NCBI GenBank assembly: GCA_038260095.1
Contig: JBBSOC010000049.1
Coordinates: 1-18,429, forward strand
Reading direction: 5' to 3'
DNA length: 18,429 nt
From: QHCE01 sp038260095
GTDB taxonomy: Bacteria > Actinomycetota > Actinomycetes > Mycobacteriales > QHCE01
Under the pieces are notes generated by a model. The model saw only the letters and a list, made by a program, of their open reading frames with translations. It was not told where the DNA came from and ran no database searches. A program made the position numbers and the translations under genes. Each line of letters starts with the position of its first letter. The first letter of the stretch is position 1. Shown here one piece after another: positions 12,928 through 18,429 of the stretch.

Positions 12928-14331
12928 GTGACGCATACACCGGCTGAGAGCCTCCACCCAGACGGCCAGCCCTATGACGTAGTCATACTCGGCGGAGGCA
13001 GCGGGGGCTATGCTTGCGCCTTCCGCGCGGCTCAACTCGGCAAAAGTGTCGTGCTGATCGAGAAAAGCAAACTTGGCGGTACATGCCTACACCAAGGCTG
13101 CATTCCGACAAAAGCTTTGCTGCACGCCGCTGAGGTAGCCGATGGCGCCAGAGACAGTGAGCAGTTCGGAGTCAAGGCAGAGTTCGGTGGCATCGATGTT
13201 CCCGCCGTGCACGCCTACAAAGACGGTGTTGTATCCCGTCTGTACAAGGGTATCCAGGGTCTATTCAAAGCTCGGGGTATCACCACTGTTGAGGGTGAGG
13301 GTCGCCTGATCTCGCCGACTACAGTCGCGGTCGGCGACCAGCGCTATACCGGCCGCAACGTAGTACTCGCCACCGGTTCTACTCCCCGCTCGCTGCCTGG
13401 TTTAGAGATCGACGGCGTGCGCGTGATCACCAGCGATCACGCTCTGCGGCTAGACCGGGTACCGGAATCTGTCGTGGTGTTGGGCGGTGGCGTGATCGGC
13501 GTGGAATTCGCCAGTGTGTGGCGATCATTTGGCGCCGAAGTCACCATTGTCGAGGCGCTACCGCGCCTCGTGCCCGCTGAGGACGCGGCATCGTCGAAGC
13601 TATTGGAACGCGCTTTCCGTAAGCGCGGCATCCAGTTCCACACCGGTGTGCGGTTCTCTGGCGCCAAGGTGACAGACGACGGCGTACAGGTTTCGCTCGA
13701 AAATGGGGTACAGCTAGATGCTGACCTGCTGCTGGTGGCCGTGGGTCGAGGCCCCGTCTCGGCGGACCTGGGCTACGAGCAGGTCGGCATAGCAACAGAC
13801 CGCGGCTTCGTCACCGTAGATGAATACTGCCGCACCAATGTTGATGGCGTATACGCCGTCGGTGACCTCATCCCCACTCTGCAACTGGCCCACGTCGGCT
13901 TCGGTGAAGGCATTCTGGTAGCTGAGCAGATCGCTGGCCTGTCGCCGACACCCATTGACTACGCCGGTGTCCCCCGGGTTACCTACTCCAACCCCGAAGT
14001 TGCCTCCGTTGGCCTCACCGCTGAGCAAGCGCGCGAGCGCGGCCACGAGGTTATCGAGTTCACCTATGACCTCGCCGGCAACGGAAAAAGTCAGATCCTC
14101 AAGACCGCTGGCGCGGTGAAGCTGGTACGCGCTAAAGACGGCCCGGTGCTCGGCATCCACATTGTGGGAGCCAGGGCTGGCGAACTGATCGGCGAGGCGC
14201 AGCTGATTTACAACTGGGAGGCTTTCCCGGCTGAGGTCGCACAGCTGATCCATGCCCATCCCACTCAGACTGAGGCCCTCGGCGAAGCACACCTTGCGCT
14301 AGCCGGCAAACCACTGCACGTGCACGGCTGA
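12928..14331 (+). CDS. lpd: Dihydrolipoyl dehydrogenase (E3)
   Basis: This 467-residue flavoprotein starts at GTG 12928 after AGGAG. It reoxidises the dihydrolipoyl arms of 2-oxoacid dehydrogenase and glycine cleavage complexes, passing electrons through a disulfide and FAD to NAD+. Visible elements are the FAD Rossmann motif GGGSGG (22-27), the redox-active pair C53 and C58 in GGTCLHQGCIPTKA, the NAD-binding GGGVIG (186-191), the second FAD contact VYAVGD (about 310), and the catalytic H444/E449 in HAHPTQTEALGEA. Length and all key residues are normal. A 168-nt gap precedes the E2 gene on the same strand. gcvT nearby would use the same E3, so the cluster pools lipoate-dependent functions. 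Confidence 0.96.
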   Translation: MTHTPAESLHPDGQPYDVVILGGGSGGYACAFRAAQLGKSVVLIEKSKLGGTCLHQGCIPTKALLHAAEVADGARDSEQFGVKAEFGGIDVPAVHAYKDGVVSRLYKGIQGLFKARGITTVEGEGRLISPTTVAVGDQRYTGRNVVLATGSTPRSLPGLEIDGVRVITSDHALRLDRVPESVVVLGGGVIGVEFASVWRSFGAEVTIVEALPRLVPAEDAASSKLLERAFRKRGIQFHTGVRFSGAKVTDDGVQVSLENGVQLDADLLLVAVGRGPVSADLGYEQVGIATDRGFVTVDEYCRTNVDGVYAVGDLIPTLQLAHVGFGEGILVAEQIAGLSPTPIDYAGVPRVTYSNPEVASVGLTAEQARERGHEVIEFTYDLAGNGKSQILKTAGAVKLVRAKDGPVLGIHIVGARAGELIGEAQLIYNWEAFPAEVAQLIHAHPTQTEALGEAHLALAGKPLHVHG

Positions 14332-14499
14332 GCGTTCCAATAGGTCCCTGCCTGTGTTCCACATGTTTTTGAGCCGCCTTGCTCCACTTTTCTTCGTAGG
14401 CGGCGGCTCCTGCGGCCTTGGCAGATGCCCCATTGGTACACCCTCTAGACTCATTAATGCCTGACCATTAACTTTTCCTGAAAGGGAGTCGCACGGACT

Positions 14500-15879
14500 A
14501 TGCCGACCTCCGTTACGATGCCTGCGCTCGGTGAAAGCGTTACCGAAGGCATCATCACCCGCTGGCTTAAGAACGTCGGTGACGCTGTTGCACTCGACGA
14601 ACCGCTGCTGGAGATCTCCACAGACAAGGTCGACACCGAAATTCCCTCGCCCGCGGCCGGTGTATTGACGCAGATTCACGCTCAAGAGGACGACACCGTC
14701 GAGATCGGCGGGGCACTGGCCACAATCGGTGCCGCCGATGAGGCTGATTCCGATAACACCGCAAGCGCCCAAGCCAAGCCCCAGACTCCAGCCCAAGCCA
14801 CCCCAGAGCCCGCTGCTCAGCAGCCATCGGCTCCAGTAGCTCGGCCACAAGCCAGCACTCCGCCACCGGGCTCGGTAACTCAGCCACCGGCAACGCCCGT
14901 AGCGCCGAGCCAAACACCCAGCAGCCCAGCTCAGAACAGAGCAAGCGAAAACGGAGCGGCTTACGTCACTCCGCTAGTGCGCAAGCTTGCCTCCGAGCAG
15001 AACGTGGACATCGCCAAGCTCACCGGCACCGGTGTCGGTGGTCGCATCCGCAAGCAGGACATCCTCGAAGCGGCTAGCAAACAAGCGGCGGCTCAAAGCC
15101 AGCCACAAGCCGACCCGTCAGGGTCTGGGCAGCCCGCGTTAAAGCTGTCGCCGCTGCGAGGACGAACCGAGAAACTCTCTCGGCTACGGACGCTGATCGG
15201 GCGCCGGATGGTGGAATCGCTGCAGACATCCGCCCAGCTGACTTCAGTAGTAGAAGTGGATGTCAGCAAGATCGCTCGAATGCGCAACGAAGCCAAGGCT
15301 GACTTTCAAGCCCGCAACGATGTGAAGCTGTCATTCCTGCCATTCTTCAGCATCGCCGCAGTGGAGGCGCTACGCGAACACCCAAGGCTTAATTCCTCGG
15401 TAGATACCAACGCCGGAACGATCACCTACCATGATTCCGAGCATTTAAGCATCGCCGTAGACACCGAGCGCGGGCTGGTCGTCCCTGTGATCCGCGATGT
15501 CGGAGATCTCAACCTCACCGGTATGGCCCGAAAGATCGCGGATCTGGCTGAGCGCGCCCGGGACAATAAGCTCACACCGGATGAACTCGCCGGAGGCACA
15601 TTCACCCTGACCAACACTGGTAGCCGTGGCGCGCTATTTGATACACCAATTTTGAACCAACCGCAGGTCGCGATACTGGGCACCGGAGCGGTGGTGAAGC
15701 GTGCTGTTGTGGTCGACGATGCCGATCTGGGCGAGCTGATCCTGCCGCGCTCGATGGTGTACCTTTCGCTCACCTACGACCACCGGGTAGTCGATGGCGC
15801 CGACGCCGCACGGTACCTGGTCGCGGTGAAGGATCGGCTGGAAGCGGCCGCTTTCGACGTGGAACTAGGCCTGAGCTAA
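14500..15879 (+). CDS. sucB: 2-oxoacid dehydrogenase E2 component (dihydrolipoamide acyltransferase, probably SucB/DlaT type)
   Basis: This 459-residue protein starts at ATG 14500 after AAAGGGAG. It is the E2 core of a pyruvate or 2-oxoglutarate dehydrogenase, carrying acyl groups on lipoyl-lysine to CoA. One N-terminal lipoyl domain (1-78) has the lipoylated K43 in EISTDKVDTEIPS. A long Ala/Pro/Gln linker (about 85-150) follows, then the peripheral subunit-binding domain (155-192, VTPLVRKLASEQNVDIAKL). The catalytic core runs from about 218 to the end, with H428 and D432 in DHRVVDG. Actinobacterial relatives often have two or more lipoyl domains; this one has a single copy. Whether it serves pyruvate or 2-oxoglutarate cannot be settled from sequence. 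Its stop is 4 nt from that of the convergent kinase gene. Confidence 0.92.
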   Translation: MPTSVTMPALGESVTEGIITRWLKNVGDAVALDEPLLEISTDKVDTEIPSPAAGVLTQIHAQEDDTVEIGGALATIGAADEADSDNTASAQAKPQTPAQATPEPAAQQPSAPVARPQASTPPPGSVTQPPATPVAPSQTPSSPAQNRASENGAAYVTPLVRKLASEQNVDIAKLTGTGVGGRIRKQDILEAASKQAAAQSQPQADPSGSGQPALKLSPLRGRTEKLSRLRTLIGRRMVESLQTSAQLTSVVEVDVSKIARMRNEAKADFQARNDVKLSFLPFFSIAAVEALREHPRLNSSVDTNAGTITYHDSEHLSIAVDTERGLVVPVIRDVGDLNLTGMARKIADLAERARDNKLTPDELAGGTFTLTNTGSRGALFDTPILNQPQVAILGTGAVVKRAVVVDDADLGELILPRSMVYLSLTYDHRVVDGADAARYLVAVKDRLEAAAFDVELGLS

Positions 15880-15883
15880 TAGG

Positions 15884-17614
15884 TCACGTCGGAGTTACAT
15901 CGTGGATGCGCCACTGTCCATCGACCAACACCAGCTCCATCCGGGTCGTGCGTTCAGGCGATGTGGGCACTTGGCTCACATCGCTATGGGTGAGTGTCGA
16001 GCGCTGCGAGCTGCCCAGATCCAGCTGCACGATGTGGTGTGAGTGCAGCTGCTCGGCCAGTTGGAGCGTGACTTTTGTGTCGCTGGCAGCTATGACGTGG
16101 ATCGCACGAAAAACGTGCCGCAGACCGGTAGCCAAAGTTACGGTCTCGCGTAGTCGCGTAATCTGCTGCTGATCGGCGCGAAGCATAGCCGAACTAGGGG
16201 CGTACACCTGAGTGAGCGGTTGCGGGTCGAGTCGGGAAAATGCGTCAGCGCGACGTTCGTCTAAACGATCCAGTACCGTTCTCCAACGGTCCGCCTCAGC
16301 CTGCGCCAACGTTGGGGGAACCACCTGCTGCCGCTGGTTATGCGGCGTCGAATCGGTACCGTTTACCGTCACCCAGAGCGCCCCTACGCCCAGCGCAACG
16401 ACTACCAGGAACGCTACGGCTGCGATGTGCGGCAGCCTCTTGCGCCGCGGTCGCCCCAGCCTATGCAGCCTCGGCCGAATGCGTGCATGATGTGTGCGCC
16501 AGCGGGCCATAGCGGCGCGACATCGCGCCCACTGTGAAGGCTTCGTCGACGGCGTGGCAATCGAGTTGACAGCTAGACCGACCTGTCGGGTAGCACCAAA
16601 GACATCGAGCTCAAAATCATGCTTACGGTTTCCATATGCAGAAGGCTGATGAGCAGCCCTATTGGTCATCTCAGTCATGTCAAGCGGCGTCAAAGGGGTC
16701 ACCGCACATGTCTGCCGCAACTGAACACAGAAATCAGCCATTGCTGGCCGAGCAGCCGGTTGTGCGACCAGAGTGGTGCAGATCGCCGCCGTCAAAGCTG
16801 GTGGTACGCCCAATTGATGCACCAGATTGGCCCAGTGCTGTAGCGAATCGGGGCCGATCGCAAGTGGCTCTCCCACTAGCGCGCACGCAGCCACCGCCGC
16901 CAGCGAGTACACGTCGCTGGCGGCGGTAAACGGCGCACCCAGCTCAAGTACTGGATCGACAAAACCCGGCGTACCGAAGATGCCGGTGCCTGTCAGCGGC
17001 TGACTGTCGTAAACGGTTTCAGAGGCAGTGCCAGGTTCAGAGATGCTGGCAGCTTCAGAGGTACTCACAGCTTCAGAGGCAGTACCGCAGAGCTGGGTCA
17101 ACCGAGCCGTACCAAGATCAGCCAGCAGTGGTGTGCCGTCGCTACGAAGCAAGATGTTCCTCGGCGAGATGTCACCATGCAGGATGCCCCGCTCATGCGC
17201 GGCATGCAGCGCTTGCGCGATAGGCGCGATCACGGCGACTACACACCCCGGACGGAGCGGACCGCGGTCTTTCAGCAGTTGGGCAAGGCTGCGCTCGGCG
17301 CGGTCGAGCACCAAAACCAAGCCGCGTTCGTCGCTGCGTACACCGCGGAGCGCAACAACGTGCGCATGAGTGAACGAGGCTAAGACAGCGGCCTCGGTGC
17401 GTAGCCGCTCACGATTCTCGCGACTCGCGCAACCGTGCAGTCGCTTCAGCGCAGCCGGTTGGCCAGTGCTAACGCACCGCGCTGCCCACACTTCGCTGTC
17501 GGCACCCTGCCCAATCAGCTCACCGACCAGATAACCCGGCACCGTGGGGGGACTTTTCGGGGGCCCCCCACGGCTGGGATGTCTCGGAGCCTTTGTGCGC
17601 CAGGTGGAACTCAT
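15884..17614 (-). CDS. Membrane Ser/Thr protein kinase with atypical catalytic loop and repeat-bearing activation segment
   Basis: This 576-residue protein starts at an ATG (17614) that overlaps the upstream enzyme's stop (ATGA). The cytoplasmic kinase domain (about 28-300) has the glycine loop GQGADSEV (35-42), K57 in AALKRL, a catalytic loop HGDISPRN (146-153) and DLG in place of DFG (166-168). In the loop, canonical HRDLKPxN is changed at R to G and K to S, while the catalytic Asp148 and Asn153 remain. Residues 177-200 are four tandem hexapeptides rich in Ser, Thr and Glu. They lie between DLG and TPGFVDP, that is, in the activation segment. A single membrane helix follows at about 396-417, then an extracellular domain of about 150 residues (440-576) of NTF2-like appearance (LVLVDGQWRIHDV). 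Activity is likely but not certain. Confidence 0.9.
   Translation of the reverse strand: MSSTWRTKAPRHPSRGGPPKSPPTVPGYLVGELIGQGADSEVWAARCVSTGQPAALKRLHGCASRENRERLRTEAAVLASFTHAHVVALRGVRSDERGLVLVLDRAERSLAQLLKDRGPLRPGCVVAVIAPIAQALHAAHERGILHGDISPRNILLRSDGTPLLADLGTARLTQLCGTASEAVSTSEAASISEPGTASETVYDSQPLTGTGIFGTPGFVDPVLELGAPFTAASDVYSLAAVAACALVGEPLAIGPDSLQHWANLVHQLGVPPALTAAICTTLVAQPAARPAMADFCVQLRQTCAVTPLTPLDMTEMTNRAAHQPSAYGNRKHDFELDVFGATRQVGLAVNSIATPSTKPSQWARCRAAMARWRTHHARIRPRLHRLGRPRRKRLPHIAAVAFLVVVALGVGALWVTVNGTDSTPHNQRQQVVPPTLAQAEADRWRTVLDRLDERRADAFSRLDPQPLTQVYAPSSAMLRADQQQITRLRETVTLATGLRHVFRAIHVIAASDTKVTLQLAEQLHSHHIVQLDLGSSQRSTLTHSDVSQVPTSPERTTRMELVLVDGQWRIHDVTPT
17015..17086 (-). repeat. Four 18-bp tandem repeats inside the kinase gene
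   Basis: On the minus strand the 72 nt divide into four 18-nt units, each ending in a variant of TCTGAAGCT. They encode GTASEA, VSTSEA, ASISEP and GTASET. The whole stays in frame, so units could be gained or lost without breaking the gene. Confidence 0.8.
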
Positions 17615-18429
17615 CCAGTTATGGTAACCACTTCCTCGACTGCGGTACCCGAGTTATCCACAGCTAGCGTGTACGGCAGCGCGCGATCAAGACCAGCGGC
17701 AAGGTCAGCACACAGGTCTTCCGGCGCTTCGATACCCACCGACAACCTCAGTAGCGAATCAGCGATACCGGCAGTACGCCGAGCTTGCGGAGTCATTGCG
17801 GCATGGGTCATGCTCGCGGGATGAGCGATCAGGCTTTCGACTCCACCCAAGGATTCCGCTAAGGAGAAGTACCGCAGCTGGGCCAGTAGCGCCCGAACAC
17901 CTTCTACTGCATTCTCACCCTCGCCACCCAACTCAAAGCTCACCATCGCCCCAAAGCCCTGCTGCTGACGCTTGGCTAGCTGATAGCCGGGGTGAGTAGT
18001 CAGGCCAGGCCAATACACAGTGCGCACCGCTGGGTGTGAACCCAACAGATCCACGACCGCGCTGGTGTTCTCTTGGTGGGCACGCATGCGCGGCGCTAAG
18101 GTTCGCAGTCCGCGCAACGTGAGGTAACTATCAAATGGTGCGCCGGTGAGGCCGAGACAGTTAGCCCACCATGCGAGTTCGTCATGCACGGCGCAATCAC
18201 GAGCGATCACAGCACCGCCGACCACGTCGCTGTGCCCATTGATGTATTTCGTAGTCGAGTGCACCACTACATCGGCACCGAGCTCCAACGGCTGCTGCAG
18301 CAGCGGAGACAGGAACGTGTTATCCACTACGGTGAGTGCGCCGACGGCACGAGCAGCACGTGCGACCTCGGCGATGTCAGTGACCCGCAGCAACGGGTTA
18401 GACGGCGTCTCGACCCACACCAACGCCGG
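17611..18429 (-). CDS. metB: Cystathionine gamma-synthase/lyase-type PLP enzyme (partial, 5' end outside window)
   Basis: The last 272 residues of a Cys/Met-metabolism PLP enzyme are present; the frame is open at the window edge. Conserved landmarks are VWVETPSNPLLRV, DNTFLSPLLQQPLELGADV, and HSTTKYINGHSDVVGG, with the PLP Schiff-base lysine in STTKY. The C-terminal blocks GFGAMVSFELGG, FSLAESLGGVESLIAHPASM and LLRLSVGIEAPEDLCADL follow. These fit cystathionine gamma-synthase (O-acetyl- or O-succinylhomoserine plus cysteine to cystathionine) or the very similar gamma-lyase, and sequence alone does not separate them here. The stop overlaps the kinase start (ATGA), so both come from one mRNA. 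The gene symbol is the usual one for actinobacterial members and is tentative. Confidence 0.85.
   Translation of the reverse strand, partial: PALVWVETPSNPLLRVTDIAEVARAARAVGALTVVDNTFLSPLLQQPLELGADVVVHSTTKYINGHSDVVGGAVIARDCAVHDELAWWANCLGLTGAPFDSYLTLRGLRTLAPRMRAHQENTSAVVDLLGSHPAVRTVYWPGLTTHPGYQLAKRQQQGFGAMVSFELGGEGENAVEGVRALLAQLRYFSLAESLGGVESLIAHPASMTHAAMTPQARRTAGIADSLLRLSVGIEAPEDLCADLAAGLDRALPYTLAVDNSGTAVEEVVTITG

Noticed and set aside
13714..14292. 192-codon minus-strand open frame within lpd
   Set aside because: It is antisense to a fully conserved enzyme and mirrors its codon usage. No start signal or family match is visible.
14299..14913. 204-codon minus-strand frame overlapping the lpd end and the E2 linker
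   Set aside because: Its Gly/Trp/Leu-rich composition is simply the complement of the Ala/Pro/Gln linker coding sequence.
1..18429. CRISPR arrays, rRNA, riboswitches (including a glycine riboswitch by gcvT) and an integrase gene
   Set aside because: I looked for regularly spaced repeats, rRNA signatures, riboswitch-like leaders and recombinase motifs and found none I could support.

Overview
The window looks like chromosomal DNA from a G+C-rich actinobacterium. Several things point that way: an SsgA-like (sporulation/cell-division) protein, a DUF5709-type protein, an ECF sigma factor paired with an RskA-type anti-sigma factor, a 105-residue protein of an actinobacteria-restricted family beside gcvT, a short-E2 lpd-sucB pair, and frequent GTG starts. 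I cannot name the genus from sequence alone.

Layout. Positions 1-910 hold the 3' end of an IS66-family transposase running into a MerR/TipAS regulator that has lost its DNA-binding half, then a perfect 46-bp palindrome. Positions 911-2884 (minus strand) carry purC, dedA, a 31-codon ORF overlapping dedA by GTGA, and a short SnoaL-like ORF. Positions 3143-4147 are a self-contained MarR regulator plus four-helix membrane protein operon with a visible promoter and operator.

Positions 4109-7591 are a scarred accessory segment. A Ser/Thr kinase pseudogene is cut exactly where a tRNA-Val 3'-half fragment begins (4527). A second, more diverged tRNA-Val fragment lies at 5624, and the intact tRNA-Val(CAC) is at 7520-7591. 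Between them sit a one-helix membrane protein and an AbiE-type toxin-antitoxin pair. Its toxin gene has a +1 frameshift in a C-run that falls between the two aspartates of its nucleotidyltransferase D-x-D motif.

Positions 7817-9060 (minus) hold an ECF sigma factor and a zinc-binding anti-sigma factor with an RskA domain but no membrane helix, translationally coupled. An SsgA-like protein with an internal insertion lies divergently at 9422. It is followed by a tRNA-Gly, tRNA-Cys, tRNA-Val(GAC) cluster and a strong hairpin.

Positions 10825-15879 are housekeeping: the DUF5709-like protein, gcvT, the 105-aa protein, dihydrolipoyl dehydrogenase and the E2 acyltransferase. These cover lipoate-dependent 2-oxoacid and glycine metabolism (T-protein, E3, E2). 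Positions 15884-18429 (minus) are a cystathionine gamma-synthase/lyase-type enzyme (cut by the window end) overlapping by ATGA with an unusual membrane Ser/Thr kinase. That kinase carries four tandem hexapeptide repeats inside its activation segment and a non-canonical catalytic loop.

The most interesting points are the nested tRNA-Val scars around a frameshifted AbiE module, the repeat-bearing kinase activation loop, the membrane-free RskA anti-sigma factor, and the 46-bp palindrome built from four CGTTAC half-sites.
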